Below are positions 1-9,400 of a stretch of DNA of 64,000 nt, one piece after another. The stretch is from an uncultured Ignavibacteria bacterium (lineage in GTDB: Bacteria > Bacteroidota > Ignavibacteria > Tepidaquicellales > Tepidaquicellaceae). The stretch's first letter is position 1. The number at the start of each line of letters is the position of its first letter. The notes under the pieces were generated by a model. That model did not search any database, was not told the origin of the DNA, and saw only the letters and a list, made by a program, of their open reading frames with translations. Where the stretch lies: contig CALJIG010000120.1 in NCBI GenBank assembly GCA_937974175.1, forward strand, positions 1-64,000, in the 5' to 3' direction. The translations under genes and the position numbers were made by a program.

Positions 1-238
1 AAAATTGGTCGGGAAATGGTCGGATTTTTTCTCTTAATTGTTAATTACTAATTGTTAATTGAACTGCTTTTGCAATCTAAAAAATCTTTTTAAAATAAAA
101 AATAAAATTTACCTCATTACTACTAATAGGGAGATTTATTTGTGAGGGTATTGACACAACTTTATATTTTAGAAAAATTATAATTACAAACTTATTACAA
201 GTCTTGAATAATTTATTTTGTATAGGTAGTTTGTGAAC

Positions 239-886
239 ATGAAAAAATACTTTATTGAGGAAGACGGAAAAAAGCAAGGACCGTATGATGTATACGATCT
301 TAAAGATATCGGCATAAGGGCTACAACTCCTATCTGCACAACAGATGATGCTGACTGGTATAATGCAGAGGAATTTCCCGAGCTGCTTCACATATTAGAA
401 AAAAATCCTGTAAAGAAATTTGATTACGATAAGGACAGAGTTTTCGGCTACAGGCTTGCGGAATATTCAGAGAGGAGAGCTGCAAGAATGTTATCGGGTA
501 TAGTTACGCTTCCGATTGCTGTTTTAATAGTTGTGTTCTTTTTTGTTTTTGATCTGAATCCTAAAAAAGATACTTTTGCTTCCTATATATTATTTGTTTC
601 ATCTGTAGTCTTATACGGTTCTTTTACAATATATAACATTATGAAATACTCTTCTGCATACGGAGGAAGAAATTCAAAGCTGAAGCTGATATCTTCCGAT
701 GACGGAATGTTAATCCACGAAATTGCTAAAAAAGATTTTAACCGCGCGTTAAACATAACTCTGAAATATACCTTCCTTCCCGATTTCGGAGATTATACCA
801 ATCCTAAAAAAATCCAGACCTTCCCCGAAAGAATTGCCCGCGTCTATCTTGTTAAAAATGAGGGAAGAGGGAATAATCCTGAGTAG
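239..886 (+). CDS. GYF_2-domain membrane protein
   Basis: The first ~55 residues match the pattern of the GYF_2 domain: an aromatic/charged start, a GKKQGPYD turn, a DWYNAEEFPEL tail with the usual W..A...PEL ending. This domain often binds proline-rich peptides or sits on bacterial membrane proteins. Two hydrophobic segments follow at about residues 86-105 and 114-134, then a soluble tail of ~80 residues. The ATG at 239 is preferred to a GTG six bases upstream because the domain begins MKKYF. It is transcribed toward era and is probably monocistronic. The domain call is moderate; the function is unknown. Confidence 0.7.
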   Translation: MKKYFIEEDGKKQGPYDVYDLKDIGIRATTPICTTDDADWYNAEEFPELLHILEKNPVKKFDYDKDRVFGYRLAEYSERRAARMLSGIVTLPIAVLIVVFFFVFDLNPKKDTFASYILFVSSVVLYGSFTIYNIMKYSSAYGGRNSKLKLISSDDGMLIHEIAKKDFNRALNITLKYTFLPDFGDYTNPKKIQTFPERIARVYLVKNEGRGNNPE

Positions 887-937
887 ACCTAGGTATATAA
901 TTTTAAAATAGGTACAATAATAGCTTCAATTGAAAAC

Positions 938-1216
938 AGGCCTTATAAATTTTCCGTTAAGAAAATCACGAGAACAATCGCAAGCGAGAAGTATGTTTGA
1001 GCGAAGCGAGTTTACTTCGAGCGTGATTTTCGGAGTGATTTTTAGGGAAATTTATAGAAGCCTTGATTTTTTTGGTTCTTTTTGTATCAAGACAAAAAGA
1101 ACAATCAAACGAAGTTTGATGAATGATTGGGTGACCCAGAGGGTGCCCCCCGCCTTCGCGGGAATGACATGCGTGGTGTTGAGTAATATACGTTCCAACG
1201 CTGGAGCATTGGAACG
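938..1216. repeat. Intergenic palindromic repeats between GYF gene and era
   Basis: The 338-base gap holds no credible gene. Bases 938-970 and 1022-1063 form an imperfect inverted repeat (AGGCCTTATAAATTTTCC and AAAATCACG pair with CGTGATTTT and GGGAAATTTATAGAAGCCT). A second perfect hairpin lies at 1191-1216 (CGTTCCAA ... TTGGAACG), just past the era stop codon, and could act as its terminator although no long T-run follows. The stretch near 1130-1175 resembles short intergenic repeats seen in many genomes. The open frame across this region is a by-product of these repeats. Confidence 0.6.
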
Positions 1217-1224
1217 AGGATGGG

Positions 1225-2142
1225 TCACTCCATATTCCCTTTAATAAATCCTTCGCTATCGCGCCAGCCCTTGCGGATTTTCACAAAGAGCTCCAGATAA
1301 ACGGGACGCTCTAAAAACTTTTCGATATCCTTACGCGCCTGCAGCCCGAGCTTCTTTATCCCGTCGCCGTTTCTTCCTATGATAATCATCTTCTGTGTCT
1401 CGCGCTCGATTATAATTTCTGCGTTTATGTACGTCTTGCCGTTATCGCGCTCCTTGAACTCCACTACATTTACAAAAGTGCTGTAGGGAATTTCATCGGA
1501 GTAGAGAGATAAAATTTTCTCGCGGATAATTTCGGAGACAAAAAATTTCTCGGGGCGGTCAGTAAGGTAATCTGCATCGTATAAAAACGGTCCGGCGGGA
1601 AGATACTTTACAATGGCATCTTTTACATCGGCAATATTTCTTTCCTTTAAGGCAGAGATAAAAATAATTTCATCGTAGCCGAACTTCTCAAGGCTCTTTA
1701 TCACTTCAGGTCCCATGTTTTCGCGGACAATATCATTTTTATTGAATACTAAAAGCTTTGGCTTGCCTTCCATCTGCTTGCCGTAATTGCTGTGAATAGT
1801 TTCAAGGTCGTTGATGTTGAAACGGTTTATATCGATGAGGTGAAGCAGTATATCGGCATCTTTAAGCGAGAAGGAAATTTCCTTCAGCATGTATTGCTGC
1901 AGCTCGTACTTAGGCTCCAGTATTCCGGGCGTATCGGTGAAAATTATCTGGTAGTTTTCTTCTGTAAGAACTCCGAGAATTTTATTGCGCGTCGTCTGGG
2001 CTTTATGGTTAACGATGGATAAGTCATAGCGGAGGAGCTTATTAGTCAGCGTTGATTTTCCGGCGTTGGGCTTGCCGAAGATGGTAACGATTCCGCATTT
2101 AGTATCGGCGTTGGTAGTATTCAGTTCATTCAATTCATTCAT
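1225..2142 (-). CDS. era: GTPase Era
   Basis: Era is an essential GTPase that binds the 3-prime end of 16S rRNA and helps 30S subunit maturation. The N-terminal G domain shows G1 GKPNAGKS (residues 23-30), G3 DTPG (about 72) and G4 NKND (about 135). The C-terminal ~90 residues form the KH RNA-binding domain, with the IIGRNGDGIKKLG loop. At 305 residues it has normal length. The first ~14 residues (rich in Asn, Glu, Leu) are a short extension; a later start would cut into the G domain. It is convergent with the GYF gene and divergent from the ubiquitin-like gene. Confidence 0.96.
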   Translation of the reverse strand: MNELNELNTTNADTKCGIVTIFGKPNAGKSTLTNKLLRYDLSIVNHKAQTTRNKILGVLTEENYQIIFTDTPGILEPKYELQQYMLKEISFSLKDADILLHLIDINRFNINDLETIHSNYGKQMEGKPKLLVFNKNDIVRENMGPEVIKSLEKFGYDEIIFISALKERNIADVKDAIVKYLPAGPFLYDADYLTDRPEKFFVSEIIREKILSLYSDEIPYSTFVNVVEFKERDNGKTYINAEIIIERETQKMIIIGRNGDGIKKLGLQARKDIEKFLERPVYLELFVKIRKGWRDSEGFIKGNME

Positions 2143-2245
2143 ATAAGAATATCACAAAACCAAAACTGACTTTCAGCGTAAAACAAGGGAACTAAGAGAC
2201 GATGAAGTATATTTAAGAATTAAAAGATAATAGTTAATTTAATTT

Positions 2246-2515
2246 ATGGCACGAATAAACGTAACAATAATAGATGCAACAGGAAACAAGCAGCAGGAAG
2301 CCACGCTTCCGGATGATGCACAGATAAAGCGCATAATGGAAGCTTTGCTGCCGAAAATGAAAATGCCTTTGACGGGACCCGACGGCGAACCGCTCTCGTA
2401 TAAATTTCATCACAAGGCAAGCGGCAAGCAGCTGACGGAAAATCAGACGCTTGCAGAGGCGGGAGTAAAAGACGGCGACGTTCTACGGCTGCATCCTGAA
2501 ATAACTGCAGGCTGA
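2246..2515 (+). CDS. YukD/EsaB-like ubiquitin-like protein
   Basis: An 89-residue protein with a beta-grasp pattern: a first strand (ARINVTIIDATG), a TLPDDAQIKRIMEALL helix region, a SYKFHHKASGKQL segment and a final GVKDGDVLRLHPE strand. The L.EAGVKDGDVLRL ending is typical of ubiquitin and YukD/EsaB folds. The chain ends in a single glycine (EITAG), so it could be adenylated by an E1 without protease trimming; it lacks the Gly-Gly of ubiquitin. The next genes encode an E1-like enzyme and a RING protein, which points to a protein-modification role rather than the type VII secretion role of YukD. No ESX genes are visible. Confidence 0.82.
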   Translation: MARINVTIIDATGNKQQEATLPDDAQIKRIMEALLPKMKMPLTGPDGEPLSYKFHHKASGKQLTENQTLAEAGVKDGDVLRLHPEITAG

Positions 2516-2537
2516 TCTTAAATAGGATTTTGTTTTG

Positions 2538-2573
2538 AAACCTGATTTCGCTGAAGCGGTATCAGGTTTTTTT
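2538..2573 (+). terminator. Rho-independent terminator between UBL and E1 genes
   Basis: The stem AAACCTGAT / ATCAGGTTT has an inner CGCT / AGCG stem and is followed by a run of seven T. It lies 22 bases after the UBL stop codon and ends just before the E1 start at 2581. Transcription of the UBL is likely to stop here most of the time, so UBL should be made in excess over the E1 and RING proteins. Confidence 0.85.
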
Positions 2574-2580
2574 CTTTAAA

Positions 2581-3765
2581 ATGATTTTTGTAAAGAATTA
2601 TATGCTGAACTTAGAAGATATAAACGAAAATAAATATTCACGGCTTGAATTGATATCGTGGTGGGATCAGTCAGTGCTGAAGAAAGCGAAAGTGCTTGTA
2701 GTCGGCTGCGGCGCATTGGGAAATGAGATTATAAAAAATCTAACAATGCTTGGCGTGGGAAATATTTTTGTTATTGATATGGATAATGTGGAGAAGAGTA
2801 ATTTGACGCGCAGTGTTTTATTCAGAATGGAAGATGAAGGAAAGCCGAAGGCAGAAGTCGCAGCTAAGAGAGCGATGGAGATAAATCCCGATGTGAATAT
2901 AAAATATTTCATTGGTAATATTTTTAATCTGGGACTTGGAGTTTTTAAAGAGATGGATATTGTGATTTGCGGTTTGGATAATCGAGAAGCTAGACTGTTT
3001 GTGAACCAGTCATGCTACAAAGTTAATAAGCCCTGGATAGACGGAGCTATAGAGGTGCTGAGCGGAGTTGCGCGGGTGTTTGTTCCTTCGACTGAAATTT
3101 GTTATGAGTGCACAATGACGGAGCTGGATTATAAATTGCTGAACAAGAGAAAATCATGTCTTATGCTGGGAGTAGATGAAATTGATCAGGGGAAGATACC
3201 GACGACTCCGACGATTTCATCTATCATTGCGGGAATACAAGTCCAGGAAGCTGTGAAGTATCTGCACGGGCAGAAAGATTTGCTGGTTGGGAAAGGGTTT
3301 GTTTTTAACGGTGCGGCAAATGATTCGTATATAGTGGAGTATAATTCAAATCCGGATTGCCCGTCGCATTATACATTTGAAAAAATTGTTAAAGCTGAAA
3401 AAAATTTTAATGAAGTGATGCTAAGCGATATAGTTGAGTTTGGAAAAAATTATTTTGAGAGTGATGAGTTTGAAATAGAGTTTAATAATGAAGTTGTATA
3501 TGCTTTAGTTGATGAGGTAAAAAAATCTGAGAAAGAATTTTTTGCGAACATGAATCTGCTCTCTGTAAAAGATATTAAAGAAGGAGATAATATATTGAAG
3601 ATGAAAAGTTTTCACAGGCTAAATTCTGATTCGGAACTGGTAGTTAAACTTGAAAATAAAAAATTGTCAGATTTAAAAATCCCTGCTAATGATATTATTA
3701 CTCTTAGAAAGGGAATGAAAGAAGTTCATTTGCAGTTTAATAGTATAGAAGTGTTTAATTCATAA
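2581..3765 (+). CDS. E1-like ubiquitin-activating ThiF-family enzyme
   Basis: An E1/ThiF/MoeB adenylyltransferase of 394 residues, expected to adenylate the C-terminus of the upstream UBL. The Rossmann nucleotide loop is GCGALG (42-47), followed by DMDNVEKSNLTR (66-77) with the catalytic Asp/Asn/Arg set. The stretch 150-200 (PWIDGAIEVLSGVARV, CYEC at 174-177, KSC at 191-193) follows the layout of eukaryotic UBA3/UBA2, placing Cys193 as the likely thioester cysteine. Cys174, Cys177, Cys260 and His263 may bind zinc. The last ~130 residues are not recognised and might hold a UFD-like domain. The stop codon overlaps the next start (TAATG). The function is inferred from family and context. Confidence 0.85.
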   Translation: MIFVKNYMLNLEDINENKYSRLELISWWDQSVLKKAKVLVVGCGALGNEIIKNLTMLGVGNIFVIDMDNVEKSNLTRSVLFRMEDEGKPKAEVAAKRAMEINPDVNIKYFIGNIFNLGLGVFKEMDIVICGLDNREARLFVNQSCYKVNKPWIDGAIEVLSGVARVFVPSTEICYECTMTELDYKLLNKRKSCLMLGVDEIDQGKIPTTPTISSIIAGIQVQEAVKYLHGQKDLLVGKGFVFNGAANDSYIVEYNSNPDCPSHYTFEKIVKAEKNFNEVMLSDIVEFGKNYFESDEFEIEFNNEVVYALVDEVKKSEKEFFANMNLLSVKDIKEGDNILKMKSFHRLNSDSELVVKLENKKLSDLKIPANDIITLRKGMKEVHLQFNSIEVFNS

Positions 3766-4649
3766 TGCATTCGTTTAAAAATAAAACATGTCCGTATTGC
3801 CAATCGAAGATAAAAGATGATCTTGATGTAATCGTATGCTCGCTATGCGGTACGCCGCATCACAGGGAATGTTATGAAGAGAACGGCGGCTGCACAAGTT
3901 ACGGATGCGGAAACAATCCGACCACTGTAAAAGATGAGAGACGCAGAGAGGGTATTGATGTCGGAGCGATGACAATTCCTGCTGCGCGTAATTTAGTTGC
4001 TCAGAGAAATCTTATTGAATGCCCTAACTGTGAAAAAGATGTAGAAGAGAATTCTAACTACTGCAAGTACTGCGGGTATAATATCATAGAGGGGAAGTTT
4101 GACGAAGAAAACTCAAATGAAGAAAACTTTGATGACGAATTTAAAAGAAAATATGAAGAGAAAAAGAAGATTTCCAGAAATACATTCCTGTTACGGTCCG
4201 GCGGTTTAATTTTTATTTTTTTATTTTTAATTACCACTATATACTTTGCTTACTCAAAGATTACAGATTATTACAGCTCTGATGATTATCAGATAAAGAC
4301 TATGGTCGATGACTGGAAGGATGCATGGGAAGAAAAAGACATAAATAAATATAAAACGTTTTTATTGGTTAATGACTACGAGTATTATGGCAAGGACGGA
4401 AAGACGAAAAATTATACAGAGAGAATTTCAGACATCAAGAGTACCTTTGATAAGTATAAATATATAAAATTAAATTTTTCCGATTTTAAAATTCATAGAG
4501 ACTCAACTTCACCTAATGATTTAAAGGTCACTTTTAAGCAGAGTTATGTATCGGATAAATTTGAAGAGAGCGGTCAGAAAACACTGCGGCTTTTTAAGGG
4601 AAAGGAAACAGGAGATAAATGGAAAATTTATCGCGAGATAATGGATTGA
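3765..4649 (+). CDS. Membrane-anchored RING/zinc-ribbon protein with NTF2-like domain
   Basis: A 294-residue protein with four parts. Residues 9-48 hold a prokaryotic RING-type treble clef (C9, C12, C25, C28, H33, C36, C43, C48; spacing as in Prok-RING_1). Residues 86-103 hold a zinc ribbon (CPNC ... CKYCG). An acidic/charged linker is followed by one membrane segment (about 144-163). The C-terminal ~120 residues have an NTF2/SnoaL-like pattern (MVDDWKDAWEEKDINKYKTF ... ending WKIYREIMD). It starts at the E1 stop codon, so the two are translationally coupled. It could be an E3-like partner of the UBL system placed on the membrane, with the zinc part in the cytoplasm. This role is inferred. 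Confidence 0.8.
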   Translation: MHSFKNKTCPYCQSKIKDDLDVIVCSLCGTPHHRECYEENGGCTSYGCGNNPTTVKDERRREGIDVGAMTIPAARNLVAQRNLIECPNCEKDVEENSNYCKYCGYNIIEGKFDEENSNEENFDDEFKRKYEEKKKISRNTFLLRSGGLIFIFLFLITTIYFAYSKITDYYSSDDYQIKTMVDDWKDAWEEKDINKYKTFLLVNDYEYYGKDGKTKNYTERISDIKSTFDKYKYIKLNFSDFKIHRDSTSPNDLKVTFKQSYVSDKFEESGQKTLRLFKGKETGDKWKIYREIMD

Positions 4650-4690
4650 AAAGTTTTAAATATTATTGGTAATTTTAATAAAACTATACT

Positions 4691-4918
4691 ATGGATATTC
4701 AAAGTTTAAAAGCAGAATTAATAAACTCGATAAATAATATAGAAGACATCGAGTACCTGAAAGGATTAAACCAGCTTGTAAAAGATAAAGATGAAATTTA
4801 TATTTTATCGGAAGAAGAGGAAGCAGCTATAAATGAGGGTTTGAAGGATATTGAAGAAGGAAGATTTGTAACAGATGAAGAACTTAACAAAGAAGTTACC
4901 AAATGGCTAAACGATTAG
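4691..4918 (+). CDS. Putative antitoxin of a RelE/ParE-type pair
   Basis: A 75-residue acidic helical protein (ILSEEEEAAINEGLKDIEEGRFVTDEEL). The EGLKDIEEGRFVTDEE stretch is typical of small antitoxins encoded just before RelE/ParE toxins. Its 3-prime end overlaps the toxin gene by 16 bases, the usual arrangement. I see no clear DNA-binding ribbon-helix-helix or HTH in the N-terminus, so its autoregulatory role is uncertain. Confidence 0.75.
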   Translation: MDIQSLKAELINSINNIEDIEYLKGLNQLVKDKDEIYILSEEEEAAINEGLKDIEEGRFVTDEELNKEVTKWLND

Positions 4919-5199
4919 TTTGGTCAGCAAGATCTAGAAAAGAACTTTTTGATATCCTATCTTATTGGGATAAAAGAATCGGTAACAGAAAGTATTCGAA
5001 GAAATTGTATGCTGAAATTCGCCGGAAGATGCAGAGTGTTTTGAAATTCAATGATATAGGGAAAGCTACATCTAGAAAAGATATTAGAAAAGTTGTAATA
5101 AAAGATTATTTACTGTTTTATAAAGTTGAGAAAAGCACTGTAGAAATTATATCGGTTTGGGATAACAGACGAAACCCCAAAGACTTAAAGCTAAACTAA
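4903..5199 (+). CDS. RelE/ParE-family toxin
   Basis: A 98-residue basic protein with the family pattern: an N-terminal WSARSRKELFDILSYW helix, a central R.KMQSVLKF.D.G, and a C-terminal VVIKDYLLFYKVE ... IISVWDNRRNP strand pair. RelE members cleave ribosome-bound mRNA and ParE members poison gyrase; the sequence alone does not tell which applies. Expressed with the overlapping antitoxin gene and closed by the terminator right after the stop codon. Confidence 0.85.
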   Translation: MAKRLVWSARSRKELFDILSYWDKRIGNRKYSKKLYAEIRRKMQSVLKFNDIGKATSRKDIRKVVIKDYLLFYKVEKSTVEIISVWDNRRNPKDLKLN

Positions 5200-5226
5200 A
5201 AAGCCGGCATTCACCGGCTTTTCTTT
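5198..5226. terminator. Bidirectional terminator between toxin gene and menA
   Basis: The hairpin AAAAGCCGG-cattca-CCGGCTTTT has T-runs on both strands. It lies between the convergent toxin gene and menA, so it probably serves both. Confidence 0.9.
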
Positions 5227-5251
5227 TTACATCAAAAAATATTTTTTTGTA

Positions 5252-6217
5252 TTACTTGTTCATTAAGAAGAAGTAATAAACTAAAATTCCTATTATCATC
5301 GTTAATCCAAACTGCATATTTAACTGTGCAGTCATCATAATGTGTTTCACACCGTATTCATATCTTGCCTGAGATTCTTTCGGGAAATGATTTGCCATCT
5401 TACATAATTTGATTCCTATTGGCAAAGTCACTAAGCAAAGTAATGCTGTATATGGAATTAATTGCATTGCTGCAAAAATTGCAACCAATGCATAAGCGCC
5501 GAATATTAGAAAATAATAAAATTTAACGGAAGCGCTTTCTCCTATTAAAAGGGGTAAAGTTTTTACTTTAAACTTTCCGTCGAAGCTTATATCTCTGATA
5601 TTATTAGTGTGAAGAATTGCATCTATTAAAAATCCTAACGGTAATGAAAGCAGTACAGGCAGCCATGAGAACTCATGTGTCTGAACAATGTATGCGCCAA
5701 GAGTAATCACGCATCCGAAAGAAACAAATACCTGAATATCGCCAAGAGCTTTATACTTAAATGCTGCAGGTGTAGCAGTATAAATAATTGAAGATAATAC
5801 TCCGAATATGGTTAAATAAATTATCCATGGACCGGCTAGTAAGTACAAATAAAATCCTATTAATGCTCCTGCTGCAAGCGCAACTGTTGCTCCCATTTTC
5901 ATCTGTTCAAGAGTCATGAAGTTCATAGATAAAACCATCGAACCGCCATGTGGTATGCCGAGTTTTTTATCTTCTTTATCAATTCCGATTTTATAATCGT
6001 AAATGTCATTAATAAGATTTGCGCCAACCTGCGCAAGAACTGAACCGATAAGAGTTAAAGCAAATACAACCCAGTTAAACTTTATTGCAGGATCGAAAAT
6101 TAATGCAAGTGTTGAACCGAATAATACCGGAATGATTGATGCCGGGAATGAATAAGCCCGGGAAGCCATGAGCCAGAGTTTCGCTCCTTTTGGCGGGGCC
6201 ATTGTTTCAGCAGACAT
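5252..6217 (-). CDS. menA: UbiA-family prenyltransferase, probably MenA
   Basis: An integral membrane prenyltransferase of 321 residues with eight or nine hydrophobic segments. The first Asp-rich motif NDIYDYKIGID is at residues 70-80 and the second, NNIRDISFDGKFKVKTL, near 204; the NNIRD form is typical of MenA. MenA attaches the polyprenyl chain to 1,4-dihydroxy-2-naphthoate in menaquinone synthesis. No other men genes are adjacent. A related UbiA enzyme with another aromatic acceptor remains possible. The gene is monocistronic and divergent from the DUF4175 gene. Confidence 0.85.
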   Translation of the reverse strand: MSAETMAPPKGAKLWLMASRAYSFPASIIPVLFGSTLALIFDPAIKFNWVVFALTLIGSVLAQVGANLINDIYDYKIGIDKEDKKLGIPHGGSMVLSMNFMTLEQMKMGATVALAAGALIGFYLYLLAGPWIIYLTIFGVLSSIIYTATPAAFKYKALGDIQVFVSFGCVITLGAYIVQTHEFSWLPVLLSLPLGFLIDAILHTNNIRDISFDGKFKVKTLPLLIGESASVKFYYFLIFGAYALVAIFAAMQLIPYTALLCLVTLPIGIKLCKMANHFPKESQARYEYGVKHIMMTAQLNMQFGLTMIIGILVYYFFLMNK

Positions 6218-6402
6218 ATATTATTAAGATTTTGATTTTGAGATTGGTTCAAAAATACTCAATTTATATCTAAGATTTAATCTAAAAAAGTGAAAAGTCA
6301 GTTTTTCAACTAAATGTAAAAAATACGGGTGTTTTTTAACACAAAATTTTCAATTGCACCTCGAAATTGAAACATTTATAATTATAATTAGTTATAATAT
6401 TT

Positions 6403-9400
6403 ATGTCAGCAGCCGTTTTACGCATCGTTAATTCCCTCGAACAGCGAATCCAGAAAGTTTACAGTAAAGAGCTCCTTTTCAATTTCACAAAAGGAATGCT
6501 CTACTCTGCTATTTTCTTTTTATCGCTCGCATTTTTTATTGTCATTTCAGAATCTATTTTTCATTTCGGAATTACCGCGCGCAAAATTTTTTATTGGGGA
6601 CTTATTTCTACATCGGTGACTACATTCATCTACGTTGCAGTTAATTATATTTTTCACAAGCTTGGAGTAATAAAACCGCTTGATGTTATTCCTTATTCAA
6701 AAAAAGTCGGCGAGAAATTTCCTGAAGTTAAAGACAGATTATCGAATTCATTATTCCTGGTTGAAAACAGTCAGGGCACAAATTTCTCCAATGAATTAAT
6801 TTCCGCCAATATAGAAGAAGTTTATTCTGCTTCTGAAAGAATTGATTTCGCCAATTATGTTTCCTTCAAAAGTTTAAAGAAGCCGTTCATAATTTTTCTT
6901 TCGGCGATTTTTATATGGGCTCTTTCATTGGCAATTTTCCCATCGACAATGTTTGGTTCGATGAACAGGCTCGTTAATTACAATTATAATTTTTTACTTA
7001 ACGATTTAGGAATAGCATTTATTGTTACTCCGGGAAATGTTGAAGTTTCAAAAGGTGAAAACGTAAATGTTAAAGCCCTTATAAGCTCTACTAAGCCCGT
7101 AGAGATTACTGAAATAACTCTGGTAAAAAAAGAAGTGACAAAAGACGGCTCTGAAATTTTATCGGATAAAAAAGATATAAAAGTATCTGCTGATAAATCT
7201 TTCAATTCAGTGCTTGAAAACGTTAATAACGATATTATATATTATGTTGAATACGAAGGTGTGCAGTCAGATGAGTTTAGAATTAAAACAAACGACAATC
7301 CGTTAGTTAAAAATTTTAAAATTACGATTACTCCACCGGGATTTACTTCGCTTCCACCTAAAATTTTAGCTGATAATGAAGGCGAGATTTTTTGCATGCA
7401 GGGCAGTGGTATTTTCTTTGATTTAAAATCGAATAAGCCTTTATCCGAAGCAGGAATTATTCTCGAAGGAAAACTGATAAATTTTAATGTGACTGATGCG
7501 GGCGCTTCAGGCACAATCAAAGCCAATACAGACGGCGCTTATAAGTTCTATTTAAAGGATAAGAGCGGCGCAGTTAATAAAAACGCCGTTACATATAATA
7601 TAAAAGTTATTCCTGATGAGCCGCCTTCTATTACAATAATAGAGCCGAATGAATCAAACTTTATTTTAACAGGGCAGCGTGATATTCTTCTTCGTTCAAG
7701 AATTTCCGATGACTACGGATTTTCTTCTCTGAAGCTTGCATACAAAAAATTCAACGGCGGAAACATTACATCAAGCTCTGCAAATTTCAGCTTTATAAAT
7801 ATTCCGATTCAAAACTTAACTGCCCGCTCACTGGAAATTCCATACATCTGGAATTTACCCGGTATTTCATCAGGACAGACAATCGAATATTTTCTTGAAG
7901 TTACCGATAACACGGGACACTCGGTAAAATCAGATACCAGAACCATTACTTATAAATCTTTATCCGATGCTTTAAAAAATACTGAAGCATTAAATAAAGA
8001 GTTAAAGACCGATGTAAATAATTCTCTGCAGAATTTAAATGACGTTCAGAAAGAATTGCAGGAGTTAAAAAAAGATGCACAGAGAAATGAAGACCTTGGG
8101 CTGAACGACCCGAAGCAAAAGCAGGAGCTTGAAAACAAGCTGAACGATTTGCAGAAAAATTTAAACTCTACCCAGCAGAAGCTTGAGCAGTCAGTAAACG
8201 AAATGAAGCAGAGAAATGAACTCTCCGAGAAAACTCTTGAGCAGTACATGGAACTTCAGAAGATGTATAACAAGATAAACACTCCCGAGCTGCAGGAAAT
8301 GCTGAAGAAGCTGCAGGAAGCGATGAAGAAGAATAATTCAGACGAAATGAAAGATGCTCTGAAGAATTTTAAATTTGATGAAGAGGCTTTCAAAAAATAT
8401 CTTGAGAAAGTTATGGAACTGATGAAAAAAATAGAGAACATGCAGAAGTTCGGTGAGCTCACACAGAAGCTGGATGAAATTACAAAAAAGCAGGATGAGT
8501 TAAAAAATGAAACTAAGAACTCAGAAAAGAACGACCGGGATAAATTAAATGAGTTATCGCAGAAGCAAAAAGATATAAAAGAACAGACGAAAGAATTTCA
8601 GGAAGAACTGAAAAAGTTGATTGAAGAGCTGAAGAAGCAAAAGGAAATGAGTGCTGAAGATCTGGAGAAAATCCGTAAGAAGATGGAGCAGAAGCAGATT
8701 GAAAATAAAATGAACAAATCATCCGATGATATGAAGAAGGGTGATAAAAACTCTTCAGAAGACGAGCAGGAAGAAATATCTCAGGATTTAAATGAAATGA
8801 ATGAAGATATGCAGGATGCTCTTGAAAGCATGATGGATATGGAAAACCAGCAGAAAAAAATGATGGAAAAGATGGGTAACATAAAAAAAGATCTTGAAGA
8901 GCTGAGCAAAAGACAGCAGGAACTAAAAGATAAAACTGAAGACCTTGAAAAAAATCAGAAGCAGGAGTTTGATAAGAATAAACAGGAGCAGGGAAATCTT
9001 CAGAAAGATTTAGCGAAGACGATTGATGATGTAATGAATTTATCAAAGAGTGGTGTTCCTATAAAACCGGAGATGGGTAAAGAGCTTGGCAACGCTTTTA
9101 ACAAAATGGATAAGGCTGGGCAGGAGCTCGGCAAGCAAAATAAAGATGGCGCAACCGGTGACCAGGGCGATGCTAAGACATCCCTTGATAAAGCCGGAGA
9201 GATGATGGGTGATATGATGAAAAAAATGGGACAGTCAGGCAAAGATGGTAAAGACGGTAAGGGAAAAGGCAAAGGAAGTCCGGGACGTATGGGAGAACTG
9301 ATGCAGCAGCTTGCGCAGATGATTCAACAGCAGCAGGGAGTGAACGGCCAAATGGGCAAGATGGGTAAAGACGGAAAGGGTAAAGAAGGCAAGGAAGGTA

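Noticed and set aside
930..1244. Open frame of 104 codons on the plus strand after the GYF gene
   Set aside because: It consists of intergenic repeats and palindromes and overlaps the end of era; the translation resembles repeat-derived spurious proteins.
2246..2515. Type VII secretion YukD protein
   Set aside because: No ESX/WXG100 or EssC-like genes are present; the neighbours are E1 and RING proteins.
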